A stretch of DNA of 32,201 bases from the NCBI GenBank assembly GCA_964537965.1, contig CAZIDB010000016.1, forward strand, positions 1 through 32,201, given 5' to 3'. Below the pieces are notes generated by a model. The model saw only the letters and a program-made list of their open reading frames with translations, was not told the origin of the DNA and searched no databases. A program made the translations under genes and the position numbers. The first letter of the stretch is position 1. Every line of letters starts with the position of its first letter. The DNA comes from SURF-24 sp964537965. GTDB taxonomy: Bacteria > Bacteroidota > Ignavibacteria > Ignavibacteriales > SURF-24. Positions 1 through 7,844 of the stretch are shown one piece after another.

Positions 1-68
1 TTGAGATGAATGAAGAACTCAGATTAAGAGCATTAAAACCAATAGAGACTATGCTCGCAATGTCTTAA
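1..68 (+). CDS. C-terminal end of a plus-strand gene, possibly quinolinate synthase
   Basis: The frame beginning at base 3 is open to TAA at 66-68 and gives the last 21 residues of a protein, ending RALKPIETMLAMS. This resembles the C-terminal helix of quinolinate synthase NadA, which often ends in a pattern like A-x-x-P-I-x-R-M-L-x-x-S. The stretch is too short to be sure. The gene converges with the histidine kinase that ends at 112, leaving 43 bases between the two stop codons. The rest of the gene lies outside the window. Confidence 0.4.
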   Translation, partial: EMNEELRLRALKPIETMLAMS

Positions 69-111
69 TTACCCCCTCGACTCAGCCAAAGGCTGATAAA
101 TATGCCCGGGA

Positions 112-1314
112 TTATTTTCTTAGAATTATTTTAAATGTTGTTCCTTCCGGGCTGGAACTCTTAACAAATATCTTTCCTTTATGGTACCCTTCGATTATTC
201 GTTTTGATAAACTCAAACCCAATCCCCAGCCGCGTCTTTTGGTGCTGTAACCGGGTCTGAAAATATCTTTCCTTCTTTTAAGCTCAATACCTTTGCCGGT
301 ATCTGCCACATCAATTTCCACGGTTTTAGTTTTTTCAGTAATAAGGAAAGTTATTTTTCCAACTTTACTTTCTATTGCATCAAGCGCATTCTTTATAAGA
401 TTTTCAATTACCCACTCAAATAATTCGGAGTTTAATTTTGCGAATACGGTTCCCTGGCCTTCAATTTTTAATGTAACATTTTTCCCAAGCTGTGGAATTC
501 TTCGTTCAAAATATCTTATGATGCGTTCAAGTTCTTCATAAAGATTATGGTTTTTTAATTCCGGATTTGAACCAATCTTAGAAAATCTCTGGGCAACCTT
601 GTTTAATCTTATTAAATCCTGGTTTAGTTCTCCGGCAATATCCTGAACCTTATCCGGGTTTTTGTAATTAAGATTTATCATTTCTGACCAGCCCATTAAA
701 CTAGAGATTGGAGTACCAAGCTGATGTGCTGTTTCTCTTGCCATGCCAACCCAAATGTTGCTTTGTTCTCTTCGCTTAATGCTGCTGAAACTTAAATAGC
801 CGATAAGTATTAGCATTGCAGCGGCCAAAATCTGGAAGTAAGGATAATTTCTTAGTTGCTTTATGAGATCGGAATCGCCGTAATGAATTTTGCCGAACAC
901 AATAGTATCCTGGTAAGAGATAATAATCGGTGCATTAATTTCATCCATCTCTTTTATTTTGGTCTCAAGAAACTTTAATTTTTTATCTGGCGAAAGTGTA
1001 GAATCAATTCTCAGGTTTCTGAAACTTGCTGCATTATTCAAATCAATTTTATCATCCATACCAGTTAATATCAGCGGGAAGTCGATCGGTTTAATTACAT
1101 TTTCAAAAATAAACGTAAGGTTGGCGGAATTATCTTCGGTATTAACAACGTACTGCAAACCATTTGCATAAAGCTCTACTATTTGTTTATCCTTTTGCTG
1201 TAATCTTTCAACAAGCCAGTTCGTGTAAAATAAAGTTCCGCCTGCAATACCTAAAGCAAGAACGATTAAAATAGTTTTTAAATAAACAGATGCCGGTCCG
1301 CCAGACATTTTCAT
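112..1314 (-). CDS. Membrane-bound sensor histidine kinase
   Basis: This 400-residue protein should autophosphorylate on histidine in response to an envelope or membrane signal. It has a membrane span at about 11-30, an extracytoplasmic region of about 125 residues with no domain I recognise, and a second span at about 159-177. The H box is ARETAHQLGTPISSL with the phospho-acceptor at His197, the form common in Bacteroidota kinases. The ATP-binding domain is complete: N box NLIKNALDAIE, G1 DTGKGI, F box IFRPGYSTK, G2 GWGLGLSLSK. The first ATG (1312-1314) has AGGG 11 bases upstream; Met3 is an alternative. No response regulator is adjacent, so it is an orphan kinase whose partner is elsewhere. 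purA lies 183 bases upstream on the same strand, and co-transcription cannot be judged. Confidence 0.9.
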   Translation of the reverse strand: MKMSGGPASVYLKTILIVLALGIAGGTLFYTNWLVERLQQKDKQIVELYANGLQYVVNTEDNSANLTFIFENVIKPIDFPLILTGMDDKIDLNNAASFRNLRIDSTLSPDKKLKFLETKIKEMDEINAPIIISYQDTIVFGKIHYGDSDLIKQLRNYPYFQILAAAMLILIGYLSFSSIKRREQSNIWVGMARETAHQLGTPISSLMGWSEMINLNYKNPDKVQDIAGELNQDLIRLNKVAQRFSKIGSNPELKNHNLYEELERIIRYFERRIPQLGKNVTLKIEGQGTVFAKLNSELFEWVIENLIKNALDAIESKVGKITFLITEKTKTVEIDVADTGKGIELKRRKDIFRPGYSTKRRGWGLGLSLSKRIIEGYHKGKIFVKSSSPEGTTFKIILRK

Positions 1315-1497
1315 TTATGTGTTTCCCTGGTTAAAATTTGAACGGATAAAAGTGAATGAAGAATTGCTGAAAAAATTTCGTTTTTCCGTGATAAATAAAT
1401 TAATTGATTTTCCGGAATTGAAGTTCAAATGTTTTCTCTGTGTTAAATTTAACTCCGGCAATATTAAATAATTCTTATCAAAACTTACAGGGTAAAA

Positions 1498-2769
1498 CTA
1501 ATCCAGTAATATAGTTTCATCCCGTTTTGGTCCAACAGAAATAATTTTAATTTTAAATCCTGCCGTTGAACTTATAAATTCAAGATAATTTTTCGTCGCC
1601 TCGGGAAGTTCGTCATAAGTTTTGGCTTTATTAATATTCTGTTTCCAGCCGGGTAGTGTTTCGTAGACCGGTTCAATTTTGTCGAACTGGTGAACATCGG
1701 TGGGGAATGACTTTAACATCTTTCCGTTTTCCCGGTAGCCAACACAGACATTTATTTCATCAAATGAATCAAGAACATCAAGTTTTGTGATTGCAACATA
1801 ATCAATCCCGTTTATTATGCATGAATATTTAACAAGAAATGCATCGAACCAGCCGCATCTTCTTGGTCTGCCTGTTGTGGCTCCGTATTCAGCGCCAATC
1901 TTTCTAAGTTTTTCTCCTTCTTCATCAAGAAGTTCAGTCGGGAAAGGACCATTGCCAACACGGGTTGTGTATGCTTTCACAATTCCGATTACTTCATTTA
2001 TTTTTGTAGGAGGAATACCGGTTCCGGTACAAGCTCCACCGGATGTTGGACTTGAAGATGTAACGAAAGGATATGTTCCATGGTCAACATCAAGCAATGC
2101 TCCCTGTGCGCCCTCAAGTAAAACTGATTTGCCTTCTGCTATTGCATTGTTAAGGTAAACAGGAACATCTTTAATGTACTGATCAATTTTCTTGTCGAAC
2201 TCAGTATATTCCTTAATTATTTCTTCAACATCTAATTCTTCTTTATCGTACACTTTTTTAAGAAGATTATTTTTCTCCTGAAGGTTCATTCTTATTTTAT
2301 TTTCAAGAGTATCACGGTGTAGCAAATCAACAATCTTGATACCTTTACGAGCGTATTTATCAATATAGCAGGGACCAATACCTCTGCCGGTTGTACCAAT
2401 TTTGTTACTGCCGCTCTCACTAATCTGATCAAGTAATTTATGATAGGGCATAATGAGATGAGCGTTCTGGCTTATGAATAATCTGCCGGTAACTTTAATA
2501 TTATTCTTTTCAAGAATTTCAATTTCATCTAAAAGAGCTTTAGGATCTATAACAACGCCGTTACCAATTACACAAATAACATTCTCGCGTAAAATTCCTG
2601 ATGGAATAAGATGAAGGATGTACTGTTTATCGCCAATTTGAACTGTGTGGCCAGCGTTAGCGCCGCCCTGGTATCTTGCAACAATCTCAAACTTTTCGCT
2701 TAATATATCTACAACCTTACCTTTACCTTCGTCACCCCACTGGCTGCCAACAAGTATTGACACACTCAT
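1498..2769 (-). CDS. purA: Adenylosuccinate synthetase
   Basis: The enzyme joins IMP and aspartate, using GTP, to make adenylosuccinate, the first committed step from IMP to AMP, in the cytoplasm. The protein is 423 residues, normal for the family. It opens with the P-loop region GSQWGDEGKGK, followed by NAGHT and HLIPSG. The IMP-binding TTGRGIGPCYIDK, the GTGIPPT and TRVGNGPFPTEL segments, TTGRPRRCGWFDA, the guanine-recognition TKLD and the C-terminal VGPKRDET are all present. GGAG lies 9 bases upstream of the ATG. It is separated from the upstream STAS gene by a terminator, so it probably has its own promoter. The long open frame on the opposite strand is a shadow. Confidence 0.98.
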   Translation of the reverse strand: MSVSILVGSQWGDEGKGKVVDILSEKFEIVARYQGGANAGHTVQIGDKQYILHLIPSGILRENVICVIGNGVVIDPKALLDEIEILEKNNIKVTGRLFISQNAHLIMPYHKLLDQISESGSNKIGTTGRGIGPCYIDKYARKGIKIVDLLHRDTLENKIRMNLQEKNNLLKKVYDKEELDVEEIIKEYTEFDKKIDQYIKDVPVYLNNAIAEGKSVLLEGAQGALLDVDHGTYPFVTSSSPTSGGACTGTGIPPTKINEVIGIVKAYTTRVGNGPFPTELLDEEGEKLRKIGAEYGATTGRPRRCGWFDAFLVKYSCIINGIDYVAITKLDVLDSFDEINVCVGYRENGKMLKSFPTDVHQFDKIEPVYETLPGWKQNINKAKTYDELPEATKNYLEFISSTAGFKIKIISVGPKRDETILLD

Positions 2770-2797
2770 CTTACTTATTCTCCGTATTAGTTCGATT

Positions 2798-2827
2798 CAA
2801 TGTAATTAAACATGGAAGGAAAACAAA
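2798..2827 (-). promoter_or_regulatory. Candidate Bacteroidota-type promoter for purA
   Basis: Reading the minus strand, TTTG (2827-2824) is followed after 19 bases by TACATTG (2804-2798), close to the Bacteroidota pattern TTTG-N19-TAnnTTTG. It lies just upstream of purA and overlaps the T tract of the STAS terminator. The match is imperfect in AT-rich DNA and is only a candidate. Confidence 0.3.
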
Positions 2828-2852
2828 AAACTCCGGGTAAAGAACCGGAGTT
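2821..2852 (-). terminator. Rho-independent terminator of the STAS gene
   Basis: AACTCCGG (2829-2836) and CCGGAGTT (2845-2852) form a perfect 8-bp stem with an 8-base loop. On the minus strand the stem is followed by TTTTTTGTTT. It lies 24 bases after the STAS stop codon and separates that gene from purA. Confidence 0.85.
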
Positions 2853-2876
2853 CTATGTTCAAATTAAAAAATCAAC

Positions 2877-3218
2877 TTATTTTGAAAAACTTTTTACAGC
2901 TTCGTCAACCGAATCAAAATTTTCAAAGATTGTTACAAGTTTTGTAATCAAGAGCAGGCTGTTGATTTTTTCTGTAGCGTTAGCGAGTTTCAGATTTCCG
3001 CCGCCGTTCTTCATTGTGGTATATGCGCTTATAAGCATACCAAGTCCGGAGCTGTTCATAAACTTAACGTCAGAAAGGTCGATAATAACGTTTTTCTTAT
3101 CTTCATCAATTAACTTGTGAAGCAATTCATTAAGTTCACCGGCTTCGGGACCACCCATTATGTTTCCCTTAATTTCAATAATAACAGCGTTGTACTGTTC
3201 AACAGTTTTCATTTTCAT
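2877..3218 (-). CDS. STAS-domain anti-sigma factor antagonist (RsbV/SpoIIAA-like)
   Basis: This 113-residue protein is a single STAS domain. Its core KFMNSSGLGMLISAY carries the serine pair (Ser56-Ser57) where SpoIIAA/RsbV proteins are phosphorylated. In the family, the unphosphorylated form binds an RsbW-like kinase and frees that kinase's partner; a SpoIIE-type phosphatase resets it. It is transcribed divergently from the ECF sigma and partner-switching operon starting at 3422, which encodes a second STAS protein, a kinase and three phosphatases, so it is probably an alternative substrate of the same enzymes. Its ATG has a good AGGAG Shine-Dalgarno. It is monocistronic, with its own candidate promoter and a terminator. 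Confidence 0.92.
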   Translation of the reverse strand: MKMKTVEQYNAVIIEIKGNIMGGPEAGELNELLHKLIDEDKKNVIIDLSDVKFMNSSGLGMLISAYTTMKNGGGNLKLANATEKINSLLLITKLVTIFENFDSVDEAVKSFSK

Positions 3219-3241
3219 TATTGCTCCTGTATTTTTCCGTT

Positions 3242-3272
3242 CAAATTTAATCAGTCACTTTTATTTTTGCAA
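3242..3272 (-). promoter_or_regulatory. Candidate Bacteroidota-type promoter for the divergent STAS gene
   Basis: On the minus strand TTG (3272-3270) is followed after 20 bases by TAAATTTG (3249-3242), an exact match to the -7 consensus TAnnTTTG of Bacteroidota housekeeping promoters. The -7 box ends 23 bases before the STAS start codon, leaving a short leader that carries the AGGAG. Confidence 0.5.
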
Positions 3273-3389
3273 GCAAATTAAGAGAATTTATTGTTAATTT
3301 ATAGGTGTTTGTTTCCCTTATTAATTTATTAGGATTTTCCAGTATGTTTTCTTTTAGAAATAGAATTCTTTTTTTCAATTAAGTTAAAC

Positions 3390-3414
3390 GGAACCAGGAA
3401 ACCATTATATCGTC
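3390..3414 (+). promoter_or_regulatory. Candidate ECF-type promoter, probably autoregulatory
   Basis: GGAAC (3390-3394), a 16-base spacer and CGTC (3411-3414) match the usual ECF-sigma promoter layout. The site lies immediately upstream of an ECF sigma gene, as expected for autoregulation. Transcription would begin about six to eight bases after CGTC, at or next to the ATG at 3422, so the message would be leaderless or nearly so. This agrees with the lack of any Shine-Dalgarno there. Confidence 0.6.
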
Positions 3415-3421
3415 TAATAAA

Positions 3422-4024
3422 ATGACTGAAAATAAAAACGAAGACGAAATAATTAATATACCTTCTAATACTTCTGACGAAGATTTTATTCTTATAAAGA
3501 AATTTATAGAAGGAGACGAGACAACTTTTCGTACACTTGTTCTTAAACATAAGGATAAAGTTAGAAACCTTGTGTTTCTTACAATTGGAAACCGTGAACT
3601 TGTAGATGATATTTCGCAGGAAGTATTTATAAGTGTTTTCAGCAAACTTAAATTCTTCAGGTTTGAATCACAGTTTACAACCTGGCTTTACAGAATAACG
3701 GTTAATAAGTGTAAGGACCATTTAAGAAAGATCAAGATAAGGAGCATATTTGTTCCTATTAAAGACAATGATTCTGATGCCGAGTACGGAACAAGACACC
3801 AGAATGAAAATGTTGATATGCACGAAGTTGTTCACGCAGCAATTGAAAAATTACCTGAGAAATTAAGAGTTCCGCTTGTTATGAGAGAAATGGATGGATT
3901 AAGTTATAAGGAAATTGCCGATATGCTTGATACCGAAGTCGGTACAATTAAATCAAGAATATTCAGGGCAAGGGAAACATTAAAAATTTTGCTGCAACCT
4001 TTTGAATCGGAATTGTTCACTTAG
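3422..4024 (+). CDS. ECF-subfamily RNA polymerase sigma factor
   Basis: A 200-residue group 4 (ECF) sigma factor. Region 2 spans about 22-103 and includes DDISQEVFISVFSKL and FTTWLYRITVNKCKDHLRK. Region 4 spans about 137-188 and includes LPEKLRVPLVMREMDGLSYK followed by the helix-turn-helix EIADMLDTEVGTIKSRIFRA. Regions 1 and 3 are absent, as usual for ECF factors. It is the first gene of a seven-gene operon carrying partner-switching regulators, and an ECF-type promoter abuts its ATG. The next gene encodes a membrane protein that may be its anti-sigma or sensor partner, although no known anti-sigma domain is visible there. A direct link to the RsbV/RsbW-like proteins downstream is inference from gene order. 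Confidence 0.95.
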   Translation: MTENKNEDEIINIPSNTSDEDFILIKKFIEGDETTFRTLVLKHKDKVRNLVFLTIGNRELVDDISQEVFISVFSKLKFFRFESQFTTWLYRITVNKCKDHLRKIKIRSIFVPIKDNDSDAEYGTRHQNENVDMHEVVHAAIEKLPEKLRVPLVMREMDGLSYKEIADMLDTEVGTIKSRIFRARETLKILLQPFESELFT

Positions 4025-4066
4025 CTACTTGCCTAATCCGATGAATTATTATGATTGGATTTTCTT

Positions 4067-5401
4067 ATGGAAAAAAATGCATCTCGATCGCTTTTTTTAA
4101 AAAAGTGGCTTCCTATTGCAGGATTAGTTCTGCTTACCATAGCGCTTGTCTTATTCTTTAAGAGAAAAAATATTGATGATATAGTACACGAGCAGGAAAA
4201 AACCATCGCGGCTTTTTATACAGAAAATTTAAAACCACTCTTCACAGGTTCCTCAATTTCAAAGGAAGATGTATACAACTTCGCTTTTAATAATTCACTG
4301 CCTCTGGATAAATCCGGGAAACAGTACTTCAAGCTGAGTGATGTAACAGACAAGAATAATTATTTTGAATTCAGAAATGCATCGCAGGAAGAAAGTGAAA
4401 ATACCGACCTTGCAAGTTTTGAAGATAACCTTAAGCTTACAAAAAAACAGAGAATTAAAGTTGATTCTATACTTGAATCTTATTCCGGGGATCTTGAAAA
4501 GCAAATACTTGTAAACGACAAAAACACAATAGCAATAAACTATGATCTCTGGAATCTGAACAAAGCAATTAAAGCAGATGTGTTCAGGTACCTTGGGCTG
4601 GAAAAAATTGATAAACTCAACAAGGATGCTTTGCTTTACTCATCATTAAAGGATAATCCTGCCGTTGATAAAATGATTACGGAAGCAAGGACAAATGAAA
4701 ATGACAGGTTTATTTTTATCACACCGGATACAATTTTCTCTCATGAATATCGTTATGATGAAAAGGAAATGGAAAGGAAGGCAAGAGATATTGAATTGAA
4801 ATCTGCTGAATTAGAAAAGAAATTTTCAAACATCAATAAAAATATGAATCTGAAAATTGCTTTCGATAAGATCATTCCGAAAATTTCTAAAAAGTTGTCT
4901 AAGGAAAACATAAAACTAAAGATGGACAACAGCTATTGCCGGGTGGAAATTCCTGATATTGAAATTCCTGATATTGAAATACCCGAAATTGATCTTTCTG
5001 AACTTGAGGATTTAAAAATAGAACTTGCAGAAATGAATGAATCATTAAAACCGCTTATTGAAAAACAGAAAAGACCCGTAAGATCTTCAAGCGCAAAAAA
5101 GAATTCAGGACGAGCAAATAATTATTCCGATTCAGATTCGTACGGCTATGAACTGAATATTGCCCTGCCCGATGTTGGTGAAATTGTTAACCAAAGTCTG
5201 GATGCAGTTAAAGTTGCTTTATCTACTTCCGGTCTATCAGAAGAGTTTGCCGATTCGCTTGCCGAATTGATTAATACAGGTGTTGAAGCAAGTATGGACG
5301 ATTCTATGAGCAAGGAAGATAAAGCCGAATTTAAGAAGGAAATGGAAAAGATGAAGAAAGAACTAAAAAGACTTAAGTATCAAAATCAAAACAATAAATA
5401 G
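4067..5401 (+). CDS. Single-span membrane protein of unknown family, possible sigma-factor regulator
   Basis: I do not recognise the family. With the ATG at 4067 it is 444 residues; a TTG at 4055 would add four, and neither has a clear Shine-Dalgarno. A short basic N-terminus precedes a membrane span at about 14-32, so most of the protein should be extracytoplasmic. A segment at 124-147 begins LTKKQRIKVDSIL, recalling the LTxxQ motif of CpxP/Spy-type periplasmic stress proteins, but the match is weak. A charged helical region (about 225-290) follows, then three five-residue repeats EIPDI, EIPDI, EIPEI (about 294-308), a Ser/Asn-rich linker and a C-terminal Lys/Glu coiled coil. It lies 42 bases after the ECF sigma gene and 12 before the first phosphatase. 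Position suggests a membrane sensor or anti-sigma role; no zinc-finger or FecR-type domain is visible. Confidence 0.8.
   Translation: MEKNASRSLFLKKWLPIAGLVLLTIALVLFFKRKNIDDIVHEQEKTIAAFYTENLKPLFTGSSISKEDVYNFAFNNSLPLDKSGKQYFKLSDVTDKNNYFEFRNASQEESENTDLASFEDNLKLTKKQRIKVDSILESYSGDLEKQILVNDKNTIAINYDLWNLNKAIKADVFRYLGLEKIDKLNKDALLYSSLKDNPAVDKMITEARTNENDRFIFITPDTIFSHEYRYDEKEMERKARDIELKSAELEKKFSNINKNMNLKIAFDKIIPKISKKLSKENIKLKMDNSYCRVEIPDIEIPDIEIPEIDLSELEDLKIELAEMNESLKPLIEKQKRPVRSSSAKKNSGRANNYSDSDSYGYELNIALPDVGEIVNQSLDAVKVALSTSGLSEEFADSLAELINTGVEASMDDSMSKEDKAEFKKEMEKMKKELKRLKYQNQNNK
4946..4990 (+). repeat. Three tandem 15-bp units inside the membrane-protein gene
   Basis: GAAATTCCTGATATT occurs twice exactly (4946-4960, 4961-4975), followed by a third diverged copy at 4976-4990. 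The array encodes EIPDI, EIPDI, EIPEI in frame. It looks like slipped-strand expansion of a short acidic-hydrophobic linker. Confidence 0.85.
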
Positions 5402-5413
5402 ACTTGGTTATTA

Positions 5414-7489
5414 ATGAAATTTAATCTGTTCAGGTTTGACCGTACTTATAAGTTGGAAAATGCCATTGCATTTTCTGTAATTCTTTTTTTGTTCAAATTG
5501 ATTCTGCCTTACGGCAATACTCTTTGGTGGTTAATTCCGAATGAAGCGCTTGTATTTTGTACTTATTACTTTGTTACGGTTTACCTGCTTGAATTTATCC
5601 GCAGTAAAAATTATAAACCGTTATCAATTGTTTTAAATGCGGGCATACTTAGTGCAATTATCTTTTTCGTATTATCCTCGCTTCGTCCTATAATCTATAA
5701 AGTCTTTGAAGGACTTACACGCGATAACTTTATGTATGCAATTGCTTCCATGTTCTATAATTTTATTTTCATTATGGCGCTTGGATACATATTTGCGGTA
5801 TTTACTGTCTTGTTCTTTTTAAGGCAAAAGAAAAACCCGAAATTTTATTTTAATACGCTTGTAGCTTTTCTAATTCTTACATCGTTGTCCAACAATATTA
5901 ATTTTCTTGATCCGAAGATTGATTATATACAGCCGGCGCTAATGGTTGTAACAATCCTGCTCATCTCAATTAATTCAATAAGAATTCCCTGGATTGCTTT
6001 CCTAACAAAAAAGGAAAAGATTCAGTTAATAATTATATCAACAGTATTAACGGTTTTATTTATTGTTAATATTGTTCTTTGCGCTTCCGATAACCCGGGG
6101 AATAAATTGTTGGTTGAGTTTTCGCCATCGCTGCACCAGTACCTAATGCTAATGATGATTTACGGAGCGAATTTCTTCGGTATAATATTTTTTACAACCT
6201 TGTTCCATCTTCCTACTGCAGCGGCTTTTGATCGTAAGGCACAGGAGGCTTCGTCTCTTATAGATTTAAGTAAACTGTTAACGCAGGTTTTTGATTTTAA
6301 AGAATTGGCGGATACGGTTACAGACATTACAACCCAGGTTTGTAACTCAGATTCTGCCTGGCTTGTTACAAATGAAGAAAATGTTCTCTCTGTCCGGGCT
6401 GTAAAAAATATTAGCTATGTTGAAGCGGACAAAATAGTTTTATCCCTTACAACTGAGCATAATTTAAAATCAATCTCTTCGGTAAAGACAATTAAATTAA
6501 ACTCTATTAATCATAATAAGTCTGAACAGCAGGTAAAGAATTTTAATTCCCTGGCAGTTGCACCATTAAAGGTTCATAATGATGTTAACGGTTATCTTAT
6601 TGCCGCAAGAAGAGCCGATGAATTGTTTGATGATGATGACCAGAAATCAATTGGAGCTTTTGCAGACTATGCCGCCGTTGCAATTGAAAACTCAAAGCTG
6701 CTTGAAGAATCAATTGAAAAGGAAAGACTTGAAAAAGAACTTGATGTTGCAAGGGAAGTTCAATATAAAATTCTGCCGGATAGAACACCAAAGATTGACA
6801 ATCTTGAAATCTCAGCTTTTTTTATACCTGCTTTTGAAGTGGGCGGTGATTACTATGACTTTTTTAATTTAAGTGATAACAGGCTTGGTTTTGTTATAGC
6901 TGATGTTTCTGGCAAAGGAATTTCTGCCGCTTTCATAATGGCGGAGATTAAAGGAATTTTCGGTTCGCTTGCAAAATTGATTGACAGCCCGAGAAATATT
7001 TTAATTAAGGCTAATGATATTTTAAAATTCAGCCTGGATAAAAAGAATTTTGTTACCGCGATATTCGGAATTATTGATCTTGCAAACGAAAAAGTTATTT
7101 TCTCAAGATGCGGTCATACCCCATTGCTCTTATCCAGGGAAGGAAGCATAAGCGAATACAAATCATCCGGACTTGGTTTAGGCCTGGACCATACAATGAA
7201 TTTTGAAAACAATCTGGAAGAAGTAGAGATAAAATTAAAAGAAAATGATATATTAGTATTGTTTACAGACGGAATTACAGAAGCTAAAAACGGAATGCTG
7301 GAAGATTACGGAATGGAAAGGTTTGAAAAACTGATATTAAACAACTCCGGCAAACCGATTGATGAATTATCTAACAACATAATAAAAGAAATAAGTTTGT
7401 TTTCTCAAGGTAATCCGCAGCACGATGATATAACATTGGTCGTTTTTAAATGGATTTCTACAAAAAATAAAAACGTGGGAGATAGTTAA
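5414..7489 (+). CDS. Multi-span membrane SpoIIE/RsbU-type PP2C phosphatase with GAF domain
   Basis: This 691-residue protein should remove phosphate from an RsbV-like STAS protein in response to a signal. About eight hydrophobic segments fill residues 13-265. A GAF-like domain spans about 275-430, a helical linker containing KELDVAREVQYKILPD follows, and the PP2C-type domain spans about 460-685. Metal-site motifs are intact: VGGDYYDF (Asp479), IADVSGKGISAAF (Asp497), CGHTPLLL, LFTDGITEA and HDDITLVVF. Its stop codon overlaps the ATG of the RsbV-like STAS gene by one base (TAATG), so translation is probably coupled and that protein is the likely substrate. The multi-span part suggests a membrane or lipophilic input, but no known sensor family is recognised. 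Confidence 0.93.
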   Translation: MKFNLFRFDRTYKLENAIAFSVILFLFKLILPYGNTLWWLIPNEALVFCTYYFVTVYLLEFIRSKNYKPLSIVLNAGILSAIIFFVLSSLRPIIYKVFEGLTRDNFMYAIASMFYNFIFIMALGYIFAVFTVLFFLRQKKNPKFYFNTLVAFLILTSLSNNINFLDPKIDYIQPALMVVTILLISINSIRIPWIAFLTKKEKIQLIIISTVLTVLFIVNIVLCASDNPGNKLLVEFSPSLHQYLMLMMIYGANFFGIIFFTTLFHLPTAAAFDRKAQEASSLIDLSKLLTQVFDFKELADTVTDITTQVCNSDSAWLVTNEENVLSVRAVKNISYVEADKIVLSLTTEHNLKSISSVKTIKLNSINHNKSEQQVKNFNSLAVAPLKVHNDVNGYLIAARRADELFDDDDQKSIGAFADYAAVAIENSKLLEESIEKERLEKELDVAREVQYKILPDRTPKIDNLEISAFFIPAFEVGGDYYDFFNLSDNRLGFVIADVSGKGISAAFIMAEIKGIFGSLAKLIDSPRNILIKANDILKFSLDKKNFVTAIFGIIDLANEKVIFSRCGHTPLLLSREGSISEYKSSGLGLGLDHTMNFENNLEEVEIKLKENDILVLFTDGITEAKNGMLEDYGMERFEKLILNNSGKPIDELSNNIIKEISLFSQGNPQHDDITLVVFKWISTKNKNVGDS

Positions 7490-7842
7490 TGGCAGACTTT
7501 AATGTGCTTATGCGCCAGGATGATCAGGTAAGTGTGATTGACTTACAAGGCTATCTTGATGCACATACTGCACCCGAACTTGAAAATGTTTTTACCAAGC
7601 TTATCGATGACAAGCAATATAAAGTTGTGGTAAATTTCGAAAAGCTTAACTACATAAGCAGCGCCGGGCTTGGTGTTTTTATGGCGTACGTAGAAACAAT
7701 GCGCGATAATAAGGGAGATATTAAATTTTCAAATATGTCCCCCAAGGTTTATAACATTTTCGATTTGCTCGGTTTTCCACTTCTATATGAGTTCTATCAG
7801 GATGAAGTTGAAGCTATTAAAAATTTTAATCCGAAGAGTTAA
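7489..7842 (+). CDS. STAS-domain anti-sigma factor antagonist (RsbV-like)
   Basis: A 117-residue single STAS domain. The conserved loop reads NYISSAGLGVFMAY, with Ser57-Ser58 at the phospho-acceptor position. GGGAGA lies upstream of the ATG, within the end of the phosphatase gene. In the partner-switching scheme this is the middle player: phosphorylated by the RsbW-like kinase encoded two bases downstream and dephosphorylated by SpoIIE-type enzymes encoded on both sides. It is clearly diverged from the other STAS protein of the window (2877-3218): same fold, different flanking residues, and AGLG rather than SGLG. The two therefore need not be interchangeable. Confidence 0.93.
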   Translation: MADFNVLMRQDDQVSVIDLQGYLDAHTAPELENVFTKLIDDKQYKVVVNFEKLNYISSAGLGVFMAYVETMRDNKGDIKFSNMSPKVYNIFDLLGFPLLYEFYQDEVEAIKNFNPKS

Positions 7843-7844
7843 TC

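Noticed and set aside
82..96. Hairpin TCAGCC-AAA-GGCTGA between the convergent first two genes
   Set aside because: Only six base pairs and no T tract on either strand; too weak to call a terminator.
1817..2158. 113-codon open frame opposite purA
   Set aside because: It lies wholly within an unmistakable purA gene, has no recognisable motif and is explained as a shadow frame.
4946..4990. Short tandem repeats considered as a CRISPR-like array
   Set aside because: The units are contiguous without spacers and are in frame within a coding region.
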